A DNA stretch of 39,647 nucleotides from Dorea_D sp963559605. GTDB taxonomy: Bacteria; Bacillota; Clostridia; Lachnospirales; Lachnospiraceae. Shown in pieces: positions 1 through 8,220 of this stretch. The DNA lies in NCBI GenBank assembly GCA_963559605.1, contig CAUWLL010000026.1, positions 1 to 39,647 of the forward strand, in the 5' to 3' direction. A model generated the notes under the pieces. The model searched no databases, was not told the DNA's origin, and saw nothing but the letters and a program-made list of their open reading frames with translations. The stretch's first letter is position 1. The number at the start of each line of letters is the position of its first letter. Position numbers and translations under genes: made by a program.

Positions 1-22
1 CTCAAATCAGGAGGTATGAAAG

Positions 23-946
23 ATGGAATATTTAACAGTTACACAGGCGGCAGAAAAATGGGGGATCTCTACCCGTCGTGTTCGTTTGCTTTGTGCCAAT
101 GGTGAAATTGACGGAATTATCCGCAAAGGAAAATTATATATGATACCTGCAGAAACAGAAAAACCGTTGGATAAACGAAAATTGCCTAACAAAAGAAAAC
201 GCGGCAGATTTGCAGATATACTAACTGAAATTGATATTAAAAAAGTTAAACTTGACGATATGCGTCCGCTTACTGCCGGCGAAACACAGCGTTTGCGTGA
301 TGAATTTATGGTTGACTTCACTTATAATTCAAACGCTATTGAAGGCAACACGCTTACTTTGAAAGAGACCGCTATGGTGCTTGAAGGAATGACTATAGAC
401 CGTAAACCCTTGAAAGATCATCTTGAAGCTGTCGGGCACCGTGACGCATTCCTTTATATTGAAGATATTGCACAAAATAAGACAAGGTTGAGAGATACGG
501 AAATCAAGGCGATTCATTCATTAGTACTAATGAATAGACCTGAAGATAAAGGAGTTTACCGTCGTATTCCTGTCACAATTGCAGGTGCATATACCGAACC
601 GGTACAACCATTTCTCATTGAGACGAAATTGACGGAGTTACTTGCCGAAAATGAAGAGCGTAAAAAGACAATGCATCCAATTGAACGCATTGCCCGTTTT
701 CATCTCGAATTTGAAGGAATACACCCTTTTATAGATGGTAACGGCAGAACAGGTCGATTGATTTTAAATCTTGAACTTATCCGTAACGGCTATCCCGCAA
801 TCAATGTGAAGTTTATTGACCGTAAACGCTATTATGATGCTTTTGATGCGTTTTATCGTGACGGCAAAGCAGACGATATGGTGTTACTTGTTACAGAGTA
901 TGTAAACGAACGTCTTGACCGGTATTTAGAAATTGTGAAAGAGTAA
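23..946 (+). CDS. Fic-domain protein with N-terminal helix-turn-helix
   Basis: Fic proteins usually transfer AMP from ATP to a hydroxyl side chain of a target protein. The canonical active-site loop HPFIDGNGRTGR is intact at residues 234-245, with the catalytic His first and the phosphate-binding GNGR after it. Residues 103-108 (SNAIEG) match the inhibitory helix motif [S/T]xxxE[G/N], so this looks like a class II, self-inhibited Fic protein. Residues 1-45 resemble a MerR/excisionase-type DNA-binding helix-turn-helix, which suggests it may bind DNA as well. The start is set by AGGAGG at 9-14, eight bases upstream. No antitoxin gene lies next to it, as expected when the inhibitory helix is in the same chain. 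The target protein is unknown. Confidence 0.9.
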   Translation: MEYLTVTQAAEKWGISTRRVRLLCANGEIDGIIRKGKLYMIPAETEKPLDKRKLPNKRKRGRFADILTEIDIKKVKLDDMRPLTAGETQRLRDEFMVDFTYNSNAIEGNTLTLKETAMVLEGMTIDRKPLKDHLEAVGHRDAFLYIEDIAQNKTRLRDTEIKAIHSLVLMNRPEDKGVYRRIPVTIAGAYTEPVQPFLIETKLTELLAENEERKKTMHPIERIARFHLEFEGIHPFIDGNGRTGRLILNLELIRNGYPAINVKFIDRKRYYDAFDAFYRDGKADDMVLLVTEYVNERLDRYLEIVKE

Positions 947-965
947 TAATATTAGGAGAAACAAA

Positions 966-1079
966 ATGAGTACAAATAGGGAAAATGAATTTTCTCGTTT
1001 GATTCAGAACGCCATTTTAGCAGGTGTGTCAGGATTCAGAGTGCTATATGATTTGTGCAAATTGTATAGCATATTTTGA
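966..1079 (+). CDS. Possible small protein or gene remnant, 37 aa
   Basis: A short reading frame begins MSTNRENEFSRLIQNAI 19 bases after the Fic gene, with a good ribosome-binding site (AGGAGA, nine bases before the ATG). It could be translated from the Fic mRNA. I do not recognise the protein. The ending (KLYSIF) and the AT-rich sequence after it suggest a gene truncated at its 3' end rather than a mature small protein, but this is a guess. Confidence 0.35.
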   Translation: MSTNRENEFSRLIQNAILAGVSGFRVLYDLCKLYSIF

Positions 1080-1281
1080 ATCTTTTTTTGTATATTCTGA
1101 ATTTGATATATAGAGAAAATGGCAGAATATTACAAAAATAAGAATAGTTATATAATTAACAAACCTTGCAAAAAACAATGATTATTAAAGATTGGTGATA
1201 ATGACGAATTGTGTGTCAATTTTATAACAAATATTGCCATTTTCAATATATTACTGTACAATATAACCAAGGTGAGAAACA

Positions 1282-1320
1282 AAGAAGTATCGGCAGATTT
1301 CATACCGATACTTCTTCTGT
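1282..1320 (+). terminator. Strong hairpin upstream of the alanine symporter
   Basis: AAGAAGTATCGG (1282-1293) pairs perfectly over 12 bp with CCGATACTTCTT (1305-1316), with an 11-base loop, followed by CTGTTTT. It may end transcription coming from the Fic side, or it may act as an attenuator in the symporter leader. No known riboswitch was recognised around it. The weak T-tract lowers confidence that it terminates well. Confidence 0.5.
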
Positions 1321-1388
1321 TTTACGAGGTAACTGTCAATCAACTTCATTCAACAAAAGATGCAAGGAAAGAGAAAAGGGGGCATAGT

Positions 1389-2786
1389 ATGTTTGAACAG
1401 ATTTCTGAAATGATTTACAAAATTGACGGCGTGATATGGGGCTGGTGGTTGATCATTCTGTTGCTTGGAACACATATATTCATGACGTTCCGTACAGGAT
1501 TTATCCAGAGAAAGACGCTCAGTAAAGGAATTAAACTTTCTGTAAGTAAGGATCCGGATGCAGAAGGAGAGGTGTCCAACTTCGGCGCTCTGACGACAGC
1601 GTTAGCGGCAACCATCGGAACAGGAAATATCGTCGGTGTCGGAACGGCTATTGCACTCGGCGGTCCCGGAGCAGTACTCTGGTGCTGGTTGTCCGGTGTA
1701 TTCGGAATTGCAACGAAGTATGCGGAGTCTTTGATTGCAGTAAAGTATCGTGTAAAGACAAAAGACGGACGTATGCAGGGCGGCGCGATGTACGCTCTTT
1801 CCAGAGGATTAAAATGGAAAACGTTCGGTAAAGTTATGGGAACAGTTTTTGCAGTATTCGCAGGTTTTGCTTCCTTTGGTATCGGATGTGCAACTCAGGT
1901 AAATGCCATTGCGAATATTGTGGAAGAAAACGTTGGTATCCCGAAAGCGGCAGTGGGAATCGCAATCGCAGTTTTGACCGCTATCGTTATCTTCGGAGGA
2001 ATCAAATCCATTTCCAGCGTATGTGAAAAACTGGTTCCGTTTATGGCAATTTTCTATGTACTTGGATGTATTATCATCCTCTGTATTAACTACGACTATA
2101 TTATTCCGGCAATCCAGACAATTCTTCGTCTGGCATTCACACCGGGCGCAGCGGCAGGCGGTCTTGTAGGAAACGGTATTCGTCTTGCTATGCAGTACGG
2201 AATTGCAAGAGGTCTTTTCTCTAACGAGTCCGGTCTTGGTTCTGCTCCAATCGCGGCAGCGGCAGCCCAGACAAGAAACCCTGTACGTCAGGCGTTAGTA
2301 TCCTCTACCGGAACTTTCTGGGATACTGTAGTTGTTTGTGCTATGACAGGTCTTGTACTTGTATCTACGATTATGAAAAACCCGGCAATCAATGCAGACC
2401 AGATTGAGGACGGCGGAATCCTTACAACACTTGCATTCGGTCAGATTCCTTATTTGGGACCGATTATCCTGACACTTGGTATTATCTGTTTCGCATATTC
2501 TACGATTTTAGGATGGGCATATTACGGTGAGCGCTGCGTAGAGTATTTTGCAGGCAAGAAAGGTTTGATTCCTTACCGTATTCTCTATATCGCAGTTGCA
2601 GCAATTGCTCCGATCGTAACTCTGGATGTAGTATGGGCTTTGGCAGATATTCTGAATGCGCTGATGGCGATACCGAACTTGATTGCCGTACTTCTCCTGT
2701 CCAATGTTATCGCAAGTGAGACGAAGAAGTACATCAATGACTTGGATGCATGGAGTGATGAGGTTGTACCGATTATTGAAGATTAA
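1389..2786 (+). CDS. Sodium:alanine symporter (AGCS family)
   Basis: This 465-residue membrane protein belongs to the amino acid carrier AGCS family, which takes up alanine or glycine with sodium. Family-typical segments are visible: the N-terminal IDGVIWGWWLIILLLGTH helix, the glycine-rich LAATIGTGNIVGVGTAIALG segment, and the RGLFSNESGLGSAPIAAA segment that lies near the substrate site in this family. About ten to eleven membrane helices are evident. The frame is open further upstream, but ATG at 1389 is chosen because it follows an AAAAGGGGG ribosome-binding site and gives the usual family length. It is a single gene between a hairpin and the T-box promoter. Confidence 0.92.
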   Translation: MFEQISEMIYKIDGVIWGWWLIILLLGTHIFMTFRTGFIQRKTLSKGIKLSVSKDPDAEGEVSNFGALTTALAATIGTGNIVGVGTAIALGGPGAVLWCWLSGVFGIATKYAESLIAVKYRVKTKDGRMQGGAMYALSRGLKWKTFGKVMGTVFAVFAGFASFGIGCATQVNAIANIVEENVGIPKAAVGIAIAVLTAIVIFGGIKSISSVCEKLVPFMAIFYVLGCIIILCINYDYIIPAIQTILRLAFTPGAAAGGLVGNGIRLAMQYGIARGLFSNESGLGSAPIAAAAAQTRNPVRQALVSSTGTFWDTVVVCAMTGLVLVSTIMKNPAINADQIEDGGILTTLAFGQIPYLGPIILTLGIICFAYSTILGWAYYGERCVEYFAGKKGLIPYRILYIAVAAIAPIVTLDVVWALADILNALMAIPNLIAVLLLSNVIASETKKYINDLDAWSDEVVPIIED

Positions 2787-2824
2787 TGTTTATCAGAAAA
2801 GTTTATAAGAATTGAAAAAATATC

Positions 2825-2853
2825 TTGACAAATACGCTTTATTGGATTAAAGT
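2825..2853 (+). promoter_or_regulatory. Promoter of the T-box/ABC importer operon
   Basis: TTGACA at 2825-2830 and TAAAGT at 2848-2853 are separated by 17 bases. It lies just upstream of the T-box leader, so transcription would start near 2860 and include all of it. Confidence 0.7.
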
Positions 2854-2867
2854 AAATATAACAATTA

Positions 2868-3135
2868 TGAAAAACCGTTGAGAAAGAGGAGTAAATTATC
2901 AGGCAAAATTTCAGAGAGCGGCAGATGGTGGGATTGCCGTATGGAGCAGGTAGTTGAATGGCCTTTCGAGGGCTGTCTGAAATCTTTGGAGAGTAGGAGC
3001 AGTCGGGAACCGAACCCGTTATCAATCAGGAATGTATGTTAGTACATGAGAAAGTGGACGATTCGTCAATTTGAGTGGTACCGCGATAATAAGATATTAT
3101 TACCGCCTCAAACCTTTGGTTTGGGGCGGTTTTTT
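2868..3135 (+). promoter_or_regulatory. T-box riboswitch, tryptophan-type specifier
   Basis: This leader has the parts of a T-box that senses uncharged tRNA. Stem I is closed by ATTTCAGA pairing with TCTGAAAT. Its 3' side contains GAA-TGG-CCTTTCGAG, placing the specifier codon TGG (Trp) at 2959-2961. The T-box bulge sequence GAGTGGTACCGCG is at 3073-3085. It is followed by a terminator whose 12-base arms are 3103-3114 and 3118-3129, then T6. Uncharged tRNA-Trp should stabilise the antiterminator and switch on the importer genes downstream. The specifier was read by aligning the surrounding conserved bases by eye. Confidence 0.88.
3103..3135 (+). terminator. T-box regulated terminator
   Basis: CCGCCTCAAACC pairs with GGTTTGGGGCGG around a 3-base loop and is followed by six T. 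Part of the 5' arm region competes with the antiterminator that contains the T-box sequence. Confidence 0.9.
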
Positions 3136-3143
3136 ATATTAAT

Positions 3144-3194
3144 ATGTCGCAAGCGACCGCGCTCGGCGCGAGAATGTGCCATAGCACATTCTTT
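3144..3194. repeat. Three-hairpin dispersed repeat, copy 1
   Basis: A 51-base unit made of three adjacent small palindromes: GTCGC-AA-GCGAC, CGCGC-TCG-GCGCG, and AGAATGTGC-CATA-GCACATTCT. A nearly identical copy lies at 12903-12953. It sits between the T-box terminator and trpX, so it is inside the transcribed leader. It resembles a REP-type intergenic repeat family. Confidence 0.8.
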
Positions 3195-3276
3195 GTTCCT
3201 TTATCTGTAAGAAATGAAGTTTCTGTTCAAATTTTCTCCTAACATCAAACAAATAAAAGAAAAGGAGACAAAAACA

Positions 3277-4287
3277 ATGAAAAAAAGAGTATTTACAGGA
3301 TTAGTGGCAATGGCAACAGTAATGGCGCTGGCAGGGTGCGGAGCATCCGGAGGAGCAAAGGATTCGGAGAAAAATTCCTATACCATCGGGATTGAGCAAT
3401 TTGCAGAACACGGTTCTTTGGATAATTGCAGGGAAGGATTTCTTATGGGATTAGAGGAAGAAGGGATTGCAGAGGGTGAAAACCTGAAGGTGGAATATAA
3501 GAATGCAGCGGCAGATATGGGAACCGCAGGGCAGATTTCAGACGGTTTCGTGTCTGATAAAGTGGATATGATCTGTGCAATTGCAACACCCAGCGCACAA
3601 AGTGCATATAATGCGGCTATGGACAGTGATATTCCTGTGATCTATACAGCGGTTACAGATCCCGTTGAAGCAGAGCTTGCCGATAAAGATGGAAACTCTG
3701 TAGGAAATATTACAGGTACTTCTGACAAACTTCCGATAGACGCACAGCTTCAGATGATTCGGAAGATTTTGCCGGAAGCAAAGAAAATAGGTATTATGTA
3801 TACAACAAGCGAAGCAAATTCTGTATCTGCCATTGCAGAATATAAAGAACTGGCAGGGAAATATGATTTTGAAATCGTGGAAAACGGAATTACAGCAACG
3901 GCAGATATTCCGCTGGCGACGGATGACCTGTTAAGTAAAGTGGATTGTATCACCAATCTTACAGATAACACGGTAGTAGCATCTCTTCCGACCATTTTGG
4001 AGAAAGCGAATGAGAAAAAGATCCCGGTGTTCGGAAGTGAGATCGAGCAAGTGAAAATCGGCTGTCTGGCGGCAGAGGGGCTGGATTATATCGCCCTTGG
4101 AAAGCAGACCGGGAAGATGGCGGCACAGGTCTTAAAAGGCGAAAAGAAGGCGGAAGAACTGGCATATGAGATTATTACAGAACCGGGATTCTATGTGAAT
4201 ACGAAGGCGGCGGAGAATCTGGGCGTTACGATTCCACAGGAATTGTCAGACAGTGCAGTAGAGAGTTTTTCAGAGATTTCCGAGTGA
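3277..4287 (+). CDS. trpX: ABC importer substrate-binding lipoprotein (TrpX type)
   Basis: A 336-residue extracellular lipoprotein that should capture the substrate for the permease/ATPase pair encoded next. It has a signal peptide starting MKKRVFTGL and a lipobox ALAGC whose Cys would be lipidated. The mature part matches the ABC-substrate-binding family of COG2984 (ITSDK-type periplasmic fold). The substrate is inferred as tryptophan because the operon is under a T-box with a UGG specifier, as known for TrpXYZ importers of other Firmicutes. ATG 3277 is chosen over upstream in-frame starts because it follows AAGGAGA and begins the signal peptide. Confidence 0.85.
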   Translation: MKKRVFTGLVAMATVMALAGCGASGGAKDSEKNSYTIGIEQFAEHGSLDNCREGFLMGLEEEGIAEGENLKVEYKNAAADMGTAGQISDGFVSDKVDMICAIATPSAQSAYNAAMDSDIPVIYTAVTDPVEAELADKDGNSVGNITGTSDKLPIDAQLQMIRKILPEAKKIGIMYTTSEANSVSAIAEYKELAGKYDFEIVENGITATADIPLATDDLLSKVDCITNLTDNTVVASLPTILEKANEKKIPVFGSEIEQVKIGCLAAEGLDYIALGKQTGKMAAQVLKGEKKAEELAYEIITEPGFYVNTKAAENLGVTIPQELSDSAVESFSEISE

Positions 4288-4331
4288 TTATAGGGAATTA
4301 CAAGTAATCGGTAGAAAACGGAGGCAGTTTT

Positions 4332-5213
4332 ATGGATTTCATCATAACAATTTTGGAACAGGGATTTATATACGGCATATTAGCGCTTGGAGTGTATATT
4401 ACCTACAGGATCCTGGACTTTCCAGATCTTACGGTGGATGGAAGTTTTCCTCTGGGAGCCGCCATAACGGCGGCGCTTCTTACCAGAGGGATGAACCCAT
4501 ACCTGACACTTCCGCTCTCTTTCGGAGCAGGCGTGCTGGCAGGAATCTGTACGGGACTGATCCATGTGAAAGGAAGGGTGAGGGACCTGTTGTCAGGTAT
4601 TATTATGATGACCGCCCTTTGGACTATAAATCTTACGATAGCAGGGACATCCAACGTTCCGTTGTTTTCGCAAGAGACTATTTTCAAAAATGAGAGGATA
4701 GAAAAGCTTGTGCCGGAGGGCGCAAGGGCATATACAACGCTGGCAGTCATCCTTGTTATTACCGTGATCTGCAAGATTATCTTGGATTTGTATATGAAAA
4801 CAAAATCGGGATACCTGCTTCAGGCGGTAGGAGATAATGAGACGGTGGTTACGCTGCTTGCGAAAGATAAAGGAAATGTGAAGATTTTAGGTCTTGCTGT
4901 GGCAAATGGCTTGGTATCATTGGCAGGCTGCGTCTTTGCCCAGGAGGAACGGGTGTTTGAAATCTCCATGGGAACAGGCGCTATTGTGATCGGTCTTGCC
5001 AGTGTGATCATCGGAACAAGTCTTTTTAAAAGGCTTACTCTATTAAAAGCTACTACGGCGGTGCTGATAGGCTCTGTTATCTACAAGGCTTGTGTGGCGG
5101 TGGCGATCCGTAATTTCGCGCCGCAGTTTATGAAGCTCATTACCGCTGTATTGTTCCTTGTTATTTTGATCATCAGTATGGACAGAAAGTCGAAGGTGAA
5201 GAAGAATGCTTGA
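4332..5213 (+). CDS. trpY: ABC importer permease (TrpY type)
   Basis: A 293-residue membrane protein of the COG4120/BPD_transp_2 family. It begins with the family-typical N-terminus MDFIITILEQGFIYGILALG and contains YRILDFPDLTVDGSFPLG, with roughly eight hydrophobic helices and a basic C-terminus. It should form the membrane channel for the substrate delivered by the lipoprotein at 3277. It is 44 bases after that gene and overlaps the ATPase gene by 8 bases, so the three are co-transcribed and probably translationally coupled. Confidence 0.88.
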   Translation: MDFIITILEQGFIYGILALGVYITYRILDFPDLTVDGSFPLGAAITAALLTRGMNPYLTLPLSFGAGVLAGICTGLIHVKGRVRDLLSGIIMMTALWTINLTIAGTSNVPLFSQETIFKNERIEKLVPEGARAYTTLAVILVITVICKIILDLYMKTKSGYLLQAVGDNETVVTLLAKDKGNVKILGLAVANGLVSLAGCVFAQEERVFEISMGTGAIVIGLASVIIGTSLFKRLTLLKATTAVLIGSVIYKACVAVAIRNFAPQFMKLITAVLFLVILIISMDRKSKVKKNA

Positions 5214-5979
5214 ACTGAGAAACATCCAAAAGTATTATAATCCCGGCACGGTTAATGAAATGTGCCTGTTTGACCATTTTAATTTGAAAGTAGAGGATGG
5301 AGAGTTTGTTTCCGTGGTAGGAAGTAACGGCTCGGGAAAGACGTCCATGCTGAATCTTATCTGTGGCAGTATCCTGCCCGAAGGCGGGCAGATCCTGATG
5401 GGGGATAAGGATATTACAAGAGAGAAAGAGTATAAGAGAAACCGAAGAATCGGTCGTGTCTATCAGAACCCGGCGCTTGGCACATGTCCGTCTATGACCA
5501 TCTTGGAAAATATGGCGCTGGCAGATCAAAAGGGGAAAAGATACGGGCTGACCAGAGGAACGAACAAAGGGCGTATTTCCTATTATCGGGAATTGTTAAG
5601 TCAGTTAAATCTGGGTCTGGAAGAAAAGCTGGATGTGAAAGTCGGGGCGCTATCCGGAGGGCAGCGTCAGGCTATGGCGCTTCTTATGTCTACGATGACT
5701 CCTATAGAGTTTCTGATTCTGGATGAGCATACGGCGGCGTTAGATCCTAAAACGGCGGAGCTTATTATGGAGTTGACCGCTAAGATCGTCAAAGAAAAGA
5801 AGCTGACCACACTTATGGTGACGCATAACCTCAGATATGCCGTAGAATACGGAAATCGGTTACTGATGATGCATCAAGGAGAAGTGGTACTGGATAGGAA
5901 CAAGGAAGAAAAAAGAAACACCTCTGTAGAAGATATTTTAAAGTTATTCAATGAGATCAGTATTGAATGCGGAAATTAA
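5206..5979 (+). CDS. trpZ: ABC importer ATP-binding protein (TrpZ type)
   Basis: A 257-residue cytoplasmic ATPase that powers the importer. The Walker A GSNGSGKTS, signature LSGGQRQA, Walker B FLILDE and H-loop VTHNL are all intact. It belongs to the COG1101 group that pairs with COG4120 permeases. Its ATG lies inside the end of the permease gene. A rho-independent terminator follows 2 bases after the stop codon, so this ends the operon. Confidence 0.9.
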   Translation: MLELRNIQKYYNPGTVNEMCLFDHFNLKVEDGEFVSVVGSNGSGKTSMLNLICGSILPEGGQILMGDKDITREKEYKRNRRIGRVYQNPALGTCPSMTILENMALADQKGKRYGLTRGTNKGRISYYRELLSQLNLGLEEKLDVKVGALSGGQRQAMALLMSTMTPIEFLILDEHTAALDPKTAELIMELTAKIVKEKKLTTLMVTHNLRYAVEYGNRLLMMHQGEVVLDRNKEEKRNTSVEDILKLFNEISIECGN

Positions 5980-5980
5980 A

Positions 5981-6005
5981 AAAAGCACCTTGACGGTGCT
6001 TTTTT
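5981..6005 (+). terminator. Terminator of the ABC importer operon
   Basis: AAAAGCACC (5981-5989) pairs with GGTGCTTTT (5995-6003) around a 5-base loop, continuing into a T-tract. Confidence 0.9.
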
Positions 6006-6085
6006 GACGTGATAATATAATTGAGAACTACAGCATGTAGAAAAAAGCAGATGATTTTTACTAAATATAGATGAGGTGCGGGTAT

Positions 6086-6604
6086 ATGAGCAGAAGAGTT
6101 GCACAATTTTATAAAGTGAGCTTTGAACAGTTCAAAGAGGGATATGAAGATTCTTTCGGAGTATGCGAAGAACAGAAGATCAGAGAAATTTATGACGCTT
6201 TAAAGCTTCCAAAGAGGGCGACCAGAGGAAGCGCAGGATATGATTTCTATGCGCCGGAAGATTTAGAGCTTGCACCGGGAGAGACCGTGAAGATTCCTAC
6301 CGGGATCCGTGTGAAGATTGCAACAGACTGGGTGTTAAAGTGCTATCCCAGAAGCGGACTTGGTTTTAAATTCCGCTTACAGCTTAACAATACTGTAGGA
6401 ATTATTGACAGTGACTACTATCTGTCTGATAACGAGGGACATATCTTTGCCAAGATCACCAACGACAGTAACGAAGGAAAGACTGCAAAGATTCCGGCAG
6501 GCACGGGATTCATGCAGGGAATCTTCGTAGAGTATGGGATTACCGTTGACGACGATGTAACAGAAGCCCGTAACGGCGGCTTTGGGAGTACTACAAATAA
6601 ATAG
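6086..6604 (+). CDS. dut: dUTP diphosphatase (dUTPase), trimeric type
   Basis: This hydrolyses dUTP to dUMP and pyrophosphate, keeping uracil out of DNA and supplying dTMP synthesis. The family motifs are visible in order: RGSAGYDFYA, PRSGLGFK, GIIDSDYY with the catalytic Asp, and the C-terminal lid RNGGFGSTTNK. At 172 residues it is longer than minimal dUTPases because of about 45 extra N-terminal residues. Start ATG 6086 is preferred over an in-frame ATG 15 bases upstream because GAGGTG lies eight bases before it. It is followed by its own terminator. Confidence 0.9.
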   Translation: MSRRVAQFYKVSFEQFKEGYEDSFGVCEEQKIREIYDALKLPKRATRGSAGYDFYAPEDLELAPGETVKIPTGIRVKIATDWVLKCYPRSGLGFKFRLQLNNTVGIIDSDYYLSDNEGHIFAKITNDSNEGKTAKIPAGTGFMQGIFVEYGITVDDDVTEARNGGFGSTTNK

Positions 6605-6620
6605 GTTATTAAGACCGGAG

Positions 6621-6650
6621 AAAGACAGTGGGGATGCCGCTGTCTTTTTT
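6621..6650 (+). terminator. Terminator after dut
   Basis: AAAGACAGTGG (6621-6631) pairs with CCGCTGTCTTT (6637-6647) with one wobble pair, followed by T-rich sequence. Confidence 0.88.
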
Positions 6651-6749
6651 CTGTGATCGGAAAATTACGGAATAATTTAAGCGGAAAATGGAAAAGCTGG
6701 ATAAGGTAGTGATAGGTTCAATTCTGAAAAGCAAAATGGAGGAAAAATC

Positions 6750-8111
6750 ATGCCTGAGATAAAGAAAATAACAGCTTCCAGAGAAGAAAACACTTCTTAT
6801 ATGAACAAGATTCTTCCTGTGACAGAGAGCTTTGATATGATACAGAGGGACATCATGGTGGGAAACCGTATGGCGTCTTTTTATTTTATAGACGGTTTTA
6901 TGAAGGATGAAGTCATGTTGAAGCTGATGGATGCATTTATGAAAGTAAAAGAAGAGACAATGCCGTCCGATGCCCGACAGTTTTCCAGACAGTTTATTCC
7001 TTATGTGGAGGTAGATATTCTGGAGGACTTTGACCAGGCGGTGAAAAATGTGCTCTCCGGCGTTACCTGTTTGTTTATTGACGGATACGAGGCGGGAATT
7101 GCCATTGACTGCCGGACATATCCTGCCAGAGGAGTGGACGAGCCGGATAAGGACAAATCCCTTAGAGGTTCCAGAGACGGATTTGTGGAAACCATCGTGT
7201 TTAATACGGCTCTTATGCGAAGAAGGATCCGTGATCCCCGGCTTGTTATGGAAATGACGGAAGTGGGAGAAAGCTCCAGAAGTGATGTGGCGATCTGTTA
7301 TATGAAAGACCGGGTAGATCAGGAAGTCCTGAAAAATGTCTCGGACAGGATCAAGAATATAAAAACAGGTGATCTTCGCATGAATCAACAGAGTCTTGCA
7401 GAATGTCTGTTTCACAGGAAATGGTACAATCCATTTCCAAAATTCAAGTTTACGGAACGCCCGGACACAGCGGCGGCATGTTTGCTGGAAGGGAAGATCG
7501 TTATCTTGGTAGATAATTCTCCGTCTGCGATGATCCTCCCTACTTCGGTATACGACATTATCGAGGAGGCGAATGATTATTATTTTCCAACGTTGACAAG
7601 AGTATATCTGAAAATGTCCAGAGGGCTAATCAGTTTTTTGACGGTGTTTTTAACTCCGGTATTTTTACTGTTTATGCAGAATCTGGAATGGCTTCCCGAA
7701 ATGTTTCTGTTTGTGGCAGTGAAAGATACGGTAAATATTCCGCTTATTTTCCAGCTTTTGATGCTGGAGGTTGCGATTGACGGTTTGAGGCTGGCAGCTT
7801 TGAATACGCCAAGTATGTTAAGTACGCCGCTCAGTGTCATAGCCGGTCTGGTGATGGGAGAGTTCTCTGTGAAGTCAGGGTGGTTTAACGCCGAGGTGAT
7901 GTTATACATGGCATTTGTGGCAGTGGCAAACTATACACAGCCGAACTTTGAACTTGGCTATGCGCTCAAATTTATGCGGCTGGAGCTTCTGATCTTAACG
8001 GCGTTATTCAACTGGTGGGGATTTCTGGCAGGTTTTGTTATTATTGTGTGCAGCATTTGTTTTAATAAGACGCTGTCCGGACGGAGTTATCTGAATGTAA
8101 AATTGAATTAA
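6750..8111 (+). CDS. GerA/SpoVAF-family spore germination protein
   Basis: A 453-residue protein of the GerA family, the A subunits of germinant receptors in the spore inner membrane. The family segments RPDTAAACLLEGKIVILVDNSPSA and the following membrane helices (from about residue 285) are clear, as is the hydrophilic N-terminal half. There is no gerB or gerC gene beside it, so it may be a lone GerA paralogue such as SpoVAF rather than part of a nutrient receptor. GGAGG is well placed before the ATG. It is the best evidence in the window that the organism forms endospores. Confidence 0.88.
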   Translation: MPEIKKITASREENTSYMNKILPVTESFDMIQRDIMVGNRMASFYFIDGFMKDEVMLKLMDAFMKVKEETMPSDARQFSRQFIPYVEVDILEDFDQAVKNVLSGVTCLFIDGYEAGIAIDCRTYPARGVDEPDKDKSLRGSRDGFVETIVFNTALMRRRIRDPRLVMEMTEVGESSRSDVAICYMKDRVDQEVLKNVSDRIKNIKTGDLRMNQQSLAECLFHRKWYNPFPKFKFTERPDTAAACLLEGKIVILVDNSPSAMILPTSVYDIIEEANDYYFPTLTRVYLKMSRGLISFLTVFLTPVFLLFMQNLEWLPEMFLFVAVKDTVNIPLIFQLLMLEVAIDGLRLAALNTPSMLSTPLSVIAGLVMGEFSVKSGWFNAEVMLYMAFVAVANYTQPNFELGYALKFMRLELLILTALFNWWGFLAGFVIIVCSICFNKTLSGRSYLNVKLN

Positions 8112-8116
8112 AAAAG

Positions 8117-8141
8117 GTTACAAAAAGATATATTTTGTAAC
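8117..8141 (+). other. Hairpin after the GerA-family gene
   Basis: GTTACAAAA (8117-8125) pairs with TTTTGTAAC (8133-8141). No T-tract follows, so termination is uncertain. Confidence 0.35.
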
Positions 8142-8161
8142 AGGTAGGTTGTCTGGTTTTC

Positions 8162-8190
8162 TTGCGAAAAATATAAGACAGTGTTATAAT
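8162..8190 (+). promoter_or_regulatory. Promoter of the degV-family gene
   Basis: TTGCGA at 8162-8167 and a perfect TATAAT at 8185-8190 with 17-base spacing, upstream of an AGGAGGAG ribosome-binding site. Confidence 0.75.
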
Positions 8191-8220
8191 AAAATATAGT
8201 TTTTTGCAGGAGGAGAGAAC

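Larger units (their letters stand above)
947..1388. other. Intergenic region between fic and the alanine symporter
   Basis: Apart from the 37-codon frame at 966-1079 and the hairpin at 1282-1316, this AT-rich stretch shows nothing I can assign. No convincing promoter with standard spacing was found for the symporter. Confidence 0.5.

Noticed and set aside
1209..1388. Upstream extension of the alanine symporter frame
   Set aside because: It would run through the 12-bp hairpin at 1282-1316, has no ribosome-binding site, and lengthens the protein beyond the family norm.
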